Made by a program: the position numbers and the translations under genes
Origin: Dethiobacter sp.
GTDB taxonomy: Bacteria; Bacillota; Dethiobacteria; DTU022; UBA8154
Direction: 5' to 3'
Assembly: GCA_003605065.1 (NCBI GenBank)
Contig: QZJM01000035.1
Span: 1-32,890 of the forward strand
Length of the DNA: 32,890 nucleotides
Part shown: positions 8,234 to 17,091 of the stretch, in pieces
How positions within the stretch are numbered: position 1 is the first letter of the stretch
Layout: the number at the start of each line of letters is the position of its first letter
Notes under the pieces: generated by a model
The model's input: the letters and a program-made list of their open reading frames with translations, nothing else
Told to the model about the DNA's origin: nothing
Database searches by the model: none

Positions 8234-9616
8234 TTACGGCAGCTCCACTACCCCCCTGCGAATATATTCGTAGTTCCTGCAAGCTTCGGCCAGGTCCACT
8301 TCCGCCAGGGTCAGCGCGGCCTTCTGGTTTTCAAGTTCCAGGCGCTTACCATCCAGCTCGGCCTTAGAAATTAACCCCAGGCCGTATTTAATTTCCTCTC
8401 TCTTTAAATTCTTCCCGGTGTACTCCAGTTTTTCCTGCTGGCGGGACAGCTCCTCCCGCTTCCGGTAAATATTATAATAGGCCCTGGTTAAGGCGGAGCT
8501 GGCGCTATCCTTCAACTTTTCCAGCTTTATATCTTCGTTTTTATACTCCAGCTCGGCCATCCTGTACGCTGTTGTATCCATACCGTTTGCTTCAGCCTTT
8601 TTCAGCGCATCGTTTTTGTCCTGTACCGACAGTTCCTGCAGCCGCAGAGCAAAGCCGTTTTCCAGCATCTCTTTAAGGTTTTTCCCCGGATCCGGATCCT
8701 GAAAATCCCGGGGATAATCACCATAGATAATACCCGTTCCGGGGTTCTGGCCCAGCAGCAGGCTGAGGGTACGGTTCAATTCTCCCCGCTGCCACTCCAG
8801 GGAGTCGAGCTGCCCTGTTCTTTCACGGACCTCCAGTTGAAATTGCTCGTATCTCCAGGAAGGCAGCATCCCCAGTTCCACCTGGACGCGCATCCTTCTT
8901 TCCTGCTCACGCATGAAGTAAAGGGCCCGGTCCAACATATAAATCTGCTGCCTGAGGCGGTGCCCCGTAAAGAAAAGTTTCTCCACCTGGAAGGTAAGCT
9001 GCTGCACGAAGTAATCTGACTGCAACCTGCTCCGCTCTAGGGTGGAAGTATTCTCTTTTTGGGAGGTAAGCTGCACTTTTTGCTGTTCATAGACCCCTTT
9101 TTGTAAATTTAAAGAAACAATCATGTTCGTATTGGCTTTGATCATATTATCTAACACCAGGATCAAATCTGCATTTAGGGGGTCTGCGGGATCCAAGGCC
9201 GCAAGACGGGTACCTAAAGCAGCATTGGCGGAAGTAAGGGCATTAATCTGGCTGCCTAGATTGGACAGCAGGGCATTAACCCCGTCCAGGCTTTCCTGCA
9301 GCCCTGTACGGCCCTGGATAGTTAAAAACTCTATGTTGGTCATGATGCGTGCCTCCGGGCTGCTAACCCTTACAAGGGTCTCTATGGTATCAAAATGCAG
9401 GGTGAAGGAGCCCTGGGCCAGGGCTGCAGCAGGGGTTACGGAAAGGAATAGTACTACAAAGAGCAGGCCTCCGGCCAGCAAGGCCGCCGGCCTGATTTTG
9501 GCCCCGGCCCCCCACCCCTGTTTTTCCGGCAAGGCCAGGCCGTCTCCGGCGGAAGCACCCCTGCTTAAAGCTGCAGCAGCCTTTTCGCTTATTCCGTTTC
9601 TCCGGCATTTCTTCAC
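8234..9616 (-). CDS. TolC-like outer membrane efflux family protein
   Basis: The protein has a hydrophobic signal segment (LLAGGLLFVVLFLSV) ending in an AxA-type site near ALAQG. Long heptad-like helices typical of the TolC/OEP tunnel follow, with two related halves ending in segments such as YGLGLISKAELDGKRLELE, the OEP hallmark. In diderms TolC links an RND pump to the outside. A GTG at 9616 with AAAGGGGC upstream is the preferred start. A TTG at 9766 overlapping the TetR stop would give 510 residues; either gives an unusually long tail before the signal helix. It is the last gene of the MFP-RND-TetR-TolC operon. Beta-barrel strands are not obvious by eye, which matters if the host is monoderm. 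Confidence 0.78.
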   Translation of the reverse strand: MKKCRRNGISEKAAAALSRGASAGDGLALPEKQGWGAGAKIRPAALLAGGLLFVVLFLSVTPAAALAQGSFTLHFDTIETLVRVSSPEARIMTNIEFLTIQGRTGLQESLDGVNALLSNLGSQINALTSANAALGTRLAALDPADPLNADLILVLDNMIKANTNMIVSLNLQKGVYEQQKVQLTSQKENTSTLERSRLQSDYFVQQLTFQVEKLFFTGHRLRQQIYMLDRALYFMREQERRMRVQVELGMLPSWRYEQFQLEVRERTGQLDSLEWQRGELNRTLSLLLGQNPGTGIIYGDYPRDFQDPDPGKNLKEMLENGFALRLQELSVQDKNDALKKAEANGMDTTAYRMAELEYKNEDIKLEKLKDSASSALTRAYYNIYRKREELSRQQEKLEYTGKNLKREEIKYGLGLISKAELDGKRLELENQKAALTLAEVDLAEACRNYEYIRRGVVELP

Positions 9617-9762
9617 TGTTATTCGCCCCTTTATGGTAAGACGTATTGGAAACCTTTTTTGTTCTTTCGTATCCACTGTTTTTTCCAAGAAGGTCCTAAA
9701 ACCGGTATTTTTTACAAGGAATCTCTCCAACTTGTTTCCGACAGGAACTCCGGTGCCGCCGG

Positions 9763-10344
9763 TCAAGCACCTGCCCCCTGAAAAAAGAGAGCAGTCACCT
9801 CTGCGGCGATCTTCTTCCCGTCCTTTTCCAGGTCTATAAGGAAAGGGTCGAGAGCGGCCAAAAAGGAGCCGGTAAAGGCTGCAGCCGCCAGCCGGGAATC
9901 CATAGCCCTGATCTCGCCCCGGCGTATGCCTTCGTCGATTATCTCCCCCACCAGGGAAAGGAACTGGTCTCTTTTTTCCTGAAACCAGGAGTGCAGTTCC
10001 TGGATATTACTGCGGTTGATATGAAATATATAATAATCCAGATGGCTGAACCTGGTGATAAATTCAATATGATTAAAGACAATGGCGAGAAGCCTTTCCC
10101 TGCTGCTGCCCTTTTTAGCCCCGGCTTTCCGGGCCAGGCGGATGTATTTTTCCGTGCTGTATTTGAAAAGTTCCTCAAAAAGTTTCTCCTTACTGGGAAA
10201 ATACTCGTAAATAGTCCCCTTCCCCATATCAGCAGCTTCGGCGATCTCCCCCACTTTGACCTGGTGAAACCTTTTGCCGTAAAACAGCCTGCCGGCCGCC
10301 TCCAGGATCTTCACCCGGTTCTCTTCTATTCTTTTATTCTTCAC
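9763..10344 (-). CDS. TetR/AcrR-family transcriptional regulator of the efflux operon
   Basis: This protein of about 193 residues has an N-terminal helix-turn-helix (ILEAAGRLFYGKRFHQVKVGEIAE, then ADMGKGTIYEYFPSKEKLFEEL) typical of TetR repressors, followed by a helical ligand-binding domain with no sequence signature for its inducer. The GTG at 10344 is preferred: GGGAGGG lies six bases before it, while the TTG at 10350 abuts that site. It overlaps the end of the RND gene by 11 bases. By position it probably represses its own operon through the GACCG/CGGTC dyad at 14794-14809. Confidence 0.88.
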   Translation of the reverse strand: MKNKRIEENRVKILEAAGRLFYGKRFHQVKVGEIAEAADMGKGTIYEYFPSKEKLFEELFKYSTEKYIRLARKAGAKKGSSRERLLAIVFNHIEFITRFSHLDYYIFHINRSNIQELHSWFQEKRDQFLSLVGEIIDEGIRRGEIRAMDSRLAAAAFTGSFLAALDPFLIDLEKDGKKIAAEVTALFFQGAGA

Positions 10345-13300
10345 CTGCAACCCTCCCTTGCCTCTTAAATTTACTCCAACGCGCCTTAATCTTCAAGGAG
10401 AGATCATCCAGCAGGGAATACATTACCGGCACAAAAATCAGGGTTACCAGCGTGGATACGGAAAGACCCCCGATGATAACAATGGCCATCGGCGCCTGGA
10501 GATCAGAGCCCTCTCCCAAACCCAGGGCCAGGGGCAGCATCCCCAGGATGGTGGTGAGCGTGGTCATTAAAATAGGCCGCAGCCGCACCGGGCCGGCTTC
10601 CCTGATGGCCTCCTCGCGGGAATAACCCCTATCCCGTAGTTTGTTGATATAATCCACCAGGACAATGCCGTTGTTGACAACAATCCCGCTGAGCATAATG
10701 ACACCGAGGAAAGAGGGCACGCTTAAGGCCTTGCCCGTAAGCACCAGTGAAAGAATGACCCCGGTAAAAGCCTGGGGTAAAGAAAACATGATAATAAAAG
10801 GAAAAAGCAGGGATTCAAACTGGGCTGCCATGATCATGTACACCAGGGGGATGGCCAGGAGCAGGGCAAAAGCCAGGCTGGCGAAAGAATCCTCGATGTC
10901 CGCCATCTCTCCCCCGTAAGTAACAGTATAACCCAGGGGCAACTCCATGGGGTCCACCTTTGCGCGCACGTCTCTCATAATACTGCCGATATCCCTGCCC
11001 CAGGTTCCTCCCCGGACATAAGCGGTACGGACCTGGTTTTCACGGGTAATACTGCGGGGACCTACCCCTACAGAGACTTCGGCTACCTGGCTCAGAGGCA
11101 CGTGGCCCCCCGCCGGTGTTAACAGGGGCAGCATCTTCAGGGTTCCCATATCCTCTATCTTCAGATCATCACTGCCCTTGACACGCACATCATACTCGTT
11201 TCCTCCCACACGGTAACGGGTAATTACCTGCCCCTCCAGGGAAGCGCGGATCAGGGAGGCCGCCTGCTGGGTGGAAACACCCAGGACCGCAGCCCGGTCC
11301 CGCTGCAGCCGTACCTGGATTTCAGGACGACCCTGGTCAAAACTGCTGGAAACATCCCTGGTACCTTCCACGGCTTTTACGGCCCAGGATATTTCCTCCG
11401 TCAGCTCCTGCAGTATCACCAGGTCGTCTCCTTTAACAGCTATATTTACAGGGCTGTCTCCACTGGACAGCCCTCCCATGGTAATATCCTGAGCTGTCAC
11501 CGTAATATCGGCTCCGGGCACAAAGGCCAGCTCCTCCCGCAGCCTTTCGGCCACCTCCCTGGTAGATATATTTCTCTCCCCCTGTGGCACCAGCGTTACA
11601 TAGATGAGGGCTCTCTCCGTCACGGCCGCATCGAGAAAGTTTCCCCCGCTGCCGATAAAAGAAAAGACCGTTTCCACCTGGGGACAATTGGCAGTGATCT
11701 GCATTTCGATATCCCCGGCCACCAGATCGGTTTCCGCCAGGGAACTGCCCACCGGGAGCTCCAGGTTGATAAAAATCATCCCATTGTCTTCTTCCGGTAA
11801 AAATTCAGAACCGATCAGGGGCACCAATGGGAGTGAAGCCAGTAAAGTTCCGAAAACCAGGGCCACTACCAGCCCTCTGCGGCTAAGGGCCCATTCCAGC
11901 ATGCGGCCATAAAAAAGGTAAATTTTCTGCAGGAAATCCTGCGTTTTTTTCAGGGGAGAACTGAATAAATTCGTCTTGAAATTTTGTTCCAGCGTCAGGG
12001 TGCGGGCGGATAACACGGGGATAACAGTAAGGGCTACAACCAGGGAGGCCACTAGGGCAAAGGCCACCGTCCAGGCCAGGGATTCAAAGATGATGGCGGC
12101 CAGACCTTCCACAAAGATAACGGGTAGGAAAACCACCAGCGTGGTAAGGGTAGCCGCCGTGATGGCCCCCGATACCTCCCTGCTGCCGATCAGCGCAGCC
12201 TCTGCGGGCGCCTCCCCCAGCCTGCGGTAACGAAAAATATTCTCCAGGATCACAATGGCGTTATCCACCATCATGCCCACCCCCAGGGCCATACCTCCCA
12301 GGGTAACGATATTCAGAGTCATACTGCGGAAATACATCAGGGCCAAAGCGGCGATCACGGAAATGGGTATGGCCGTGCTGATAATCAGTGTAGAGGAAAA
12401 ACTGCCCAGGAAAAGGAATAAAACCAGGACAGCCAGGACAGCCCCGATGAGTACCACGCGGATAACGTTGCTGATGGAGCGCCTGATGTATTCGCTCTGG
12501 TCCACGGCCATCTTAAAGCGTACATTACCGGGCAGATCCTTTTCCATCTTTTTTAGCTCGGCATGAACGGCAGCGGCCACACGCACCGTGTTGGCATCGG
12601 ACTGCTTGCGGATATTGAGCGATACCACCGGTTCACCGTTCATGCGCGTAATGACCTGGTCTTTCTTATAAGCCAGGTTCAGCTCGGCCAGGTCCCGCAG
12701 GTAAACCGGCCCCCCCTTGTCGGCACCGACAATGATGCCCCCCATTTCTTCCAGGGAGCGGAACTGCCCCAGGGTACGCACCTGGTACTGGCGCCCTCCC
12801 GACGCAAACTGGCCTCCCACGAAATTCAGATTCTCCATCATCAGTACCTGCTGCAGTTGGGCCAGGGGGACTCCGGAAGAGTTCAGGCGCTGTAGATCTA
12901 CCAGCACTTCAACCTCGGAAACCAGGCCTCCTTCCACGTCTGCAACGGCAACGCCCTCAATGCGCTCCAGGCGGTTTTTAACCACATCGCCGGCCAGGGA
13001 AGTTAAAGCAGCGCGATCCATATCCCCGCTCATCCCCAACTGCATGATGGGCATCATAGCAGGGTCAAAACGGAAAATAGTGGGCCGGCTGGCCTCACTG
13101 GGGAGAAACCCCCGGATCATATCAATACTTTCCCGCATATCGAGGGCTGCAAAATCCATATTCGTACCCCAGTTAAAATTAACCATAACAACGGAACTGC
13201 CGGCCGAAGAACGGGAAGTAACACCTTTAAGGTTCCCCAGGCTGCTGATAACCTCTTCCACAGGCCGGGTAACCATATTCTCCACCTCTTCCGGCCCCGC

Positions 13301-13459
13301 CCCGGTATACTCCGTCCAAACCACAGCCATGGGCAGGGCCAGCTCCGGGAAAAGATCCACGGGCAGACGGAGGAAGGAAACCGTCCCCAGCACAATTATT
13401 ACCAGGACGGCCATGAGCACCGTTACCGGTCGTTTTAAAGCCAGTCTACTCAGGTTCAC
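10334..13459 (-). CDS. RND-family efflux pump (HAE1/SwrC/AcrB-like)
   Basis: A full-length 1041-residue RND transporter: TM1 near residues 10-30, a first large extracytoplasmic domain, TM2-6, TM7, a second large loop and TM8-12. The proton-relay helix reads LGVGMMVDNAIVILENI, with VDN where AcrB has VDD; this is the version I recall for Firmicute SwrC-like pumps. The end shows the MTTLTTILGMLPLALGLGEGSDLQAPMA block. It starts at a GTG overlapping the MFP stop (GTGA) and is translationally coupled at both ends. Likely cargo is amphiphiles, lipopeptides or drugs; the sequence does not say which. Confidence 0.94.
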   Translation of the reverse strand: MNLSRLALKRPVTVLMAVLVIIVLGTVSFLRLPVDLFPELALPMAVVWTEYTGAGPEEVENMVTRPVEEVISSLGNLKGVTSRSSAGSSVVMVNFNWGTNMDFAALDMRESIDMIRGFLPSEASRPTIFRFDPAMMPIMQLGMSGDMDRAALTSLAGDVVKNRLERIEGVAVADVEGGLVSEVEVLVDLQRLNSSGVPLAQLQQVLMMENLNFVGGQFASGGRQYQVRTLGQFRSLEEMGGIIVGADKGGPVYLRDLAELNLAYKKDQVITRMNGEPVVSLNIRKQSDANTVRVAAAVHAELKKMEKDLPGNVRFKMAVDQSEYIRRSISNVIRVVLIGAVLAVLVLFLFLGSFSSTLIISTAIPISVIAALALMYFRSMTLNIVTLGGMALGVGMMVDNAIVILENIFRYRRLGEAPAEAALIGSREVSGAITAATLTTLVVFLPVIFVEGLAAIIFESLAWTVAFALVASLVVALTVIPVLSARTLTLEQNFKTNLFSSPLKKTQDFLQKIYLFYGRMLEWALSRRGLVVALVFGTLLASLPLVPLIGSEFLPEEDNGMIFINLELPVGSSLAETDLVAGDIEMQITANCPQVETVFSFIGSGGNFLDAAVTERALIYVTLVPQGERNISTREVAERLREELAFVPGADITVTAQDITMGGLSSGDSPVNIAVKGDDLVILQELTEEISWAVKAVEGTRDVSSSFDQGRPEIQVRLQRDRAAVLGVSTQQAASLIRASLEGQVITRYRVGGNEYDVRVKGSDDLKIEDMGTLKMLPLLTPAGGHVPLSQVAEVSVGVGPRSITRENQVRTAYVRGGTWGRDIGSIMRDVRAKVDPMELPLGYTVTYGGEMADIEDSFASLAFALLLAIPLVYMIMAAQFESLLFPFIIMFSLPQAFTGVILSLVLTGKALSVPSFLGVIMLSGIVVNNGIVLVDYINKLRDRGYSREEAIREAGPVRLRPILMTTLTTILGMLPLALGLGEGSDLQAPMAIVIIGGLSVSTLVTLIFVPVMYSLLDDLSLKIKARWSKFKRQGRVAGEE

Positions 13460-14775
13460 CGGGCCTCACCTGCCTCCTGCAGGTCCTGTACTGCATCTCC
13501 GTCATTTAAACTGCGGGGCGCCCTGACGATTACCGGAAGCTGGTAAAGCTCCCCTTCCACCTGAATCATCCCTTCCTGCTGTGCCCCCGTCTTAACCTCC
13601 ACGGCACGGGCCCTACCATTGTCGTAAAAGAAAATATAGTCCCGTCCTTCTCTCTGCTGGACTGCCGTGGCAGGGACCATGACAGCATCCGCCCGGAAGC
13701 GCGTACTAAGGGTTACCCGGGCAAACATCCCGTGCTTCAGATAACCCTGGGGATTGGGCACATTCACCCGCACCTGGAAGGAGCGGCTTCCGACAAGAGA
13801 GGCCGGGCTTACTCCGGAGATAATCCCCTCCAGGTTATCCCCTGGGACCCCTTCGCTGTGGTTGTAGGCCACAGCGGCGGGGACCTCCACCCGGGCCACC
13901 TGCCCCGGGACCAGAAACCCCACCTGCATCTCATCCACAAAAATATCTATGTAGACAGGATCATCATCCACCAGGATCACCACCGGTGACCCCGGCCCCG
14001 TCATTTCTCCTTCACGCACCATGACCATGGCCACTTTGCCGCTGATAGGAGCCCGGAGAAACATCCTTTCATACTGCCTCGTTGCTGCGGCCGTTCCGGC
14101 CTCTGCCTGCTGGACCTGGGCCCGCAGTGCCTGCAGGGTATGCTGGGAAGCGCCCTGCTCCAGCTTCTCCACAACCGCACGGGCCGTCTGCAGCCCGGCG
14201 CTGGCCGCGGTCTGCTGGGCCCTGGCCATCTCCAGCTGCTGCAGCGAGATAATCCCCTCGCGGTAAAGAACCTCCATGCGCTCCAGTTCGGCAGCAGCTG
14301 TCTGGTGAGCGCTCTCGGCCTGCATCAGAGTTGCCCGGGCCTGGGTTAAATCCTGGGGACGGGCACCTGCCTGGGCCTCCGCCAGTTGGGCCCCGGCCGC
14401 CGCCAGGGCTGCCCGGGCCTGCTGCAGCTGGACTTCCTGGTCCCTGCTGTCCAGTTTTGCCAGCAGATCACCTTTTTCCACCTTGTCTCCCAGGGAAACG
14501 TTAATCTCCTCCACTCTCCCCGGCAGCTCCACCAGCACCTTTACTTCGGAGCTGGCACTTACCTGGCCGCTTACCGTAACAGCCTCGTAGATGTCTCTTC
14601 TTTCCAGTTCCGTCAGCTCTACCACCGCCGGCCTCCGCTCCACCGTCGCCGGTGCGGAATTACCGCATCCCGGGCCCAGCGCTAAAAAAAGTGAGATGGA
14701 AATAAAATAAGTGACGGTTGACCACAATCGCCACTTTTCTTTTATAAACCCCCGTGTTGTTTTTCCCCCCTGCAC
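13456..14775 (-). CDS. RND efflux membrane fusion protein (HlyD/AcrA family)
   Basis: This 439-residue adaptor has an N-terminal signal/anchor helix (STVTYFISISLFLALG, then a Cys that could be lipidated although the lipobox is weak), a lipoyl/barrel-sandwich half-motif (VSASSEVKVLVELPGRVEEI), a long Ala/Gln-rich coiled-coil hairpin, the second lipoyl half (APISGKVAMVMVREGEMTG) and the beta-barrel and membrane-proximal domains. It would link the RND pump to TolC. The GTG at 14775 is chosen over 14820 because GAGGGGG lies eight bases upstream and the promoter puts transcription start near 14819. It is the first gene of the operon. Confidence 0.9.
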   Translation of the reverse strand: MQGGKTTRGFIKEKWRLWSTVTYFISISLFLALGPGCGNSAPATVERRPAVVELTELERRDIYEAVTVSGQVSASSEVKVLVELPGRVEEINVSLGDKVEKGDLLAKLDSRDQEVQLQQARAALAAAGAQLAEAQAGARPQDLTQARATLMQAESAHQTAAAELERMEVLYREGIISLQQLEMARAQQTAASAGLQTARAVVEKLEQGASQHTLQALRAQVQQAEAGTAAATRQYERMFLRAPISGKVAMVMVREGEMTGPGSPVVILVDDDPVYIDIFVDEMQVGFLVPGQVARVEVPAAVAYNHSEGVPGDNLEGIISGVSPASLVGSRSFQVRVNVPNPQGYLKHGMFARVTLSTRFRADAVMVPATAVQQREGRDYIFFYDNGRARAVEVKTGAQQEGMIQVEGELYQLPVIVRAPRSLNDGDAVQDLQEAGEAR

Positions 14776-14793
14776 TTCCAGTACCCCCTCGTC

Positions 14794-14809
14794 GACCGAC
14801 CAGCCGGTC
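14794..14809. promoter_or_regulatory. Putative TetR operator
   Basis: GACCGACCAGCCGGTC carries a perfect 5+6+5 inverted repeat (GACCG-N6-CGGTC), the size and style of TetR-family operators. It lies just downstream of the efflux promoter, between the probable transcription start and the ribosome site, where a bound repressor would block initiation. The operon encodes a TetR protein, so autoregulation is inferred. Confidence 0.7.
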
Positions 14810-14825
14810 AGAATAATCAATTTCC

Positions 14826-14855
14826 AGTATAAAACATATCTTCCTCCCCTGTCAA
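14826..14855 (-). promoter_or_regulatory. Promoter of the efflux operon
   Basis: Minus-strand TTGACA (14855-14850), 18 bases, TATACT (14831-14826). This is close to the vegetative consensus and sits just upstream of the dyad at 14794-14809. Confidence 0.85.
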
Positions 14856-14927
14856 GTATAACCGTCTATAGATACACCTGGTTTTTTCTAGGAATATTTT
14901 CCAGGATGCTGTGCCTGGGGAACGGGT

Positions 14928-14972
14928 AAAAAACAAAATAAGGCCGGAAAACAGCAGCGCTGCCTTCCAGCC
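14928..14972 (-). terminator. Terminator downstream of the decayed ugd
   Basis: On the minus strand an interrupted stem (GG..GGAA..CAGC / GCTG..TTCC..CC, 14972-14942) is followed by TTATTTTGTTTTTT. It ends the galU-ugd transcript before the efflux promoter. Confidence 0.7.
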
Positions 14973-14989
14973 CCTACCTTACAAATAAT

Positions 14990-16011
14990 TCAGGACTTTA
15001 TAGTAGGCACCTCCTGGTTTTTGTTCCCTCTCCCCATGCCGCTGTACCTAAAGCCCAGGGATGTTAACGATTCCGGCTCCAAAAAATTCCTTCCATCCAG
15101 GAAAACATCCCCGGCCATGGCTTTTTTCAGGCGAACCAGATCCAGCTCCCTGAACTCGCCCCATTCCGTAACCAAAACAACGGCGTCGGCTCGGGCGGCA
15201 GTGTCATAAGCGCTTTCCGCCAGGACAACCCCGTTTCTTTTCAAAAATTTTCCTCCTTTACCAGGGGATCGTAAACCCGGACCTGGCCTCCCCGCAGCAG
15301 TATCTCCCTGATGATCTCCAGCGAAGGGGCTTCCCTTAAATCATCAGTCCCCGGCTTGAAAGAAAGACCCAGCAGACCCACTTTCCTGCCCTGCAGTTCT
15401 CCCCCCCCCGGCATCTGCTCAAGCTTCTCCACGGCCCTTACCTTCTGCCCCGCCTTAACCCGGGTTACAGCCTTTAAGATCTAAAAATCGTACTCCGTAT
15501 CTTCAGCCAGCCTGAGTAAAATCGTGGACCGCCGAGCCTTCCCTTAAAAATTCCGGGCAGGAGACTACCTTGAATCCCCCAGCTAAAGGGGAAATTTCCC
15601 CCGGCATCTTTTAACCTTGCGGCAGGTGCCCACAGGGACCGTGCTCTTGATGACAACAAAAAGCTCCCCCTCCACCTCCAGAGAGGCCGGGCTTTTAACC
15701 ACCTCTTCCACCTGGGAGAGATCCGCCCGCCCGTCTTCCCCGGAAGGGGTCCCCACAGCGATAAAGATGAATTCCTTCCCCTGCACGGCTTCCTGCAGGG
15801 AACTGCCGAAGGTTAAATACCCTCTTTCCAGGCAGTCCTGGAGCATCCCCTCCAGGCCCTGCTCATAAATAGGAACAATGCCCTTCTGCAGGTTACGGAT
15901 ACGTCCTACATCTTTATCCACGCAGGTTGCTTCATGGCCCAGGTGTGCCAGGCAGGTCCCTGTAACCAGGCCTACATAACCGCTGCCCACAACCCCGATA
16001 TGCAAGTGCAA
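14990..16011 (-). pseudogene. ugd: UDP-glucose 6-dehydrogenase remnant
   Basis: The pieces read, in order, a Rossmann N-terminus (IGVVGSGYVGLVTGTCLAHLG), IAVGTPSGEDGRADLSQV, then KSTVPVGTCRKV. After a frame change come SCPEFLREGSAVHDF, then LKAVTRVKAGQKVRAVEKL joined to GLLGLSFKPGTDDLREAP, and after another frame change AESAYDTAARADAVVLVTEW to the natural C-terminus. An intact enzyme is about 430-460 residues; here about 130 residues between SAVHDF and LKAV are gone. The missing part includes the GGSCFPKD block with the catalytic Cys. Frame changes near 15600 and 15244 could be sequencing slips at homopolymers, but the deletion could not. It lies 28 bases after galU, whose product would have been its substrate. 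Confidence 0.88.
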
Positions 16012-16039
16012 ACCTCCCTTTTCAAATGCGACGAGGGTT

Positions 16040-16942
16040 CTAAATTTTCACCAGGAAATCCTCCTGCACCAGGCGGCGCAGCAAAACGGTCAAACCGGCG
16101 GCCAAATCTTCCCTCCTCAGGGCGTACTCGATGGTGGCCTCTAAAAAGCCCAGCTTGTCTCCCACGTCATAGCGCTTCCCTTTAAAAGTATAAGCCCAAA
16201 CCGGCCTGTGCCTGGCCAGCTCGTTTAAGGCATCAGTTAACTGGATTTCTCCCCCTGTGCCGGCCGAAGTCCTCTCTAAAATGGGAAAAATGTCCGCTTC
16301 GATCACATACCTCCCCAAGACAGCCAGGTTGGAGGTCGCCTTATCCTGAGGGGGCTTCTCTATCAAGCCCTCCACCCTGTACAGAGATCCGTTAATTTCC
16401 TTGCCGCTGATAATCCCGTATTTATGTACAGACTCCCATCCAACATGCTGAACACCCAGCACCGTACCGCCTCTTTCTTCAAAAATATCCATAAGCTGTT
16501 TTATGCAGGGCACACCGCTGTTAATAATATCATCGCCCAGCATAACGGCAAAGGGTTCATCTCCTACAAAGGTGCGGGCGCAGTAGACAGCATGACCCAG
16601 CCCCAGGGGCTCCTTCTGGCGGACATAATGTATATCCACCATCTCGGAGATCTGCCGCATCATCTTAAGCTGCTCCTCCTGGCCTTTTTGCTGCAACATG
16701 TTCTCCAGTTCCACGCAGTAATCGAAATGGTCTTCAATAGCCCGCTTGTTTCTTCCCGTAATGATCAAGATATCTTCAATGCCCGCCGCCACAGCTTCCT
16801 CTACCACGTACTGGATCGTGGGCTTGTCCACAATCGGAAGCATCTCCTTGGGCTGGGCCTTGGTAGCAGGTAAAAACCTCGTTCCCAGGCCGGCTGCCGG
16901 TATAACTGCTTTTTTTACCTTCCTCGGCACAATAATCACCAT
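16040..16942 (-). CDS. galU: UTP-glucose-1-phosphate uridylyltransferase
   Basis: This 300-residue enzyme forms UDP-glucose from UTP and glucose-1-phosphate for envelope glycans. Clear motifs are the nucleotide-binding AVIPAAGLGTRFLPATKAQPKEMLPIVDKPTIQ (shown only in part here as AAGLGTRFLPATK), VRQKEPLGLGHAVYCA, VMLGDDII, GLIEKPP, and GEIQLTDALN. The ATG at 16942 and a GTG at 16930 are both possible starts; AAAGGA lies too close to the ATG, so the GTG may be used. It was probably in one operon with ugd, now broken; UDP-glucose remains available for other transferases. Confidence 0.93.
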   Translation of the reverse strand: MVIIVPRKVKKAVIPAAGLGTRFLPATKAQPKEMLPIVDKPTIQYVVEEAVAAGIEDILIITGRNKRAIEDHFDYCVELENMLQQKGQEEQLKMMRQISEMVDIHYVRQKEPLGLGHAVYCARTFVGDEPFAVMLGDDIINSGVPCIKQLMDIFEERGGTVLGVQHVGWESVHKYGIISGKEINGSLYRVEGLIEKPPQDKATSNLAVLGRYVIEADIFPILERTSAGTGGEIQLTDALNELARHRPVWAYTFKGKRYDVGDKLGFLEATIEYALRREDLAAGLTVLLRRLVQEDFLVKI

Positions 16943-16948
16943 CCTTTT

Positions 16949-17089
16949 CTAATCAGCGGATAAGCGACTTATAACAAACTCTTTTATTTCTACTGCCATA
17001 TTATATGCTTCTGTTGCATATAACGTTTTGTTTATAAGTGTTTTCTGATCTTCTGTCGGATAAATACGGTATTTATACGCTTTTTCCAT
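16949..17089 (-). pseudogene. TnpB N-terminal remnant (IS200/IS605 family)
   Basis: A 46-codon reading begins MEKAYKYRIYPTEDQKTLINKT, the standard opening of IS605-family TnpB RNA-guided nucleases, then changes to unrelated residues and stops. The RuvC and zinc-finger parts are absent, so this is an internal-deletion relic. It starts two bases after the tnpA stop, the usual tnpA-tnpB order. Confidence 0.75.
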
Positions 17090-17091
17090 AT

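Noticed and set aside
9123-9839. A 238-codon + strand reading opposite the TolC-like gene.
   Set aside because: It mirrors the minus-strand coding sequence, is Arg/Ser/Pro-rich and has no ribosome site; a shadow frame.
12717-13526. A 269-codon + strand reading opposite the RND pump.
   Set aside because: Ser/Arg/Thr-rich antisense shadow of a well-supported RND gene.
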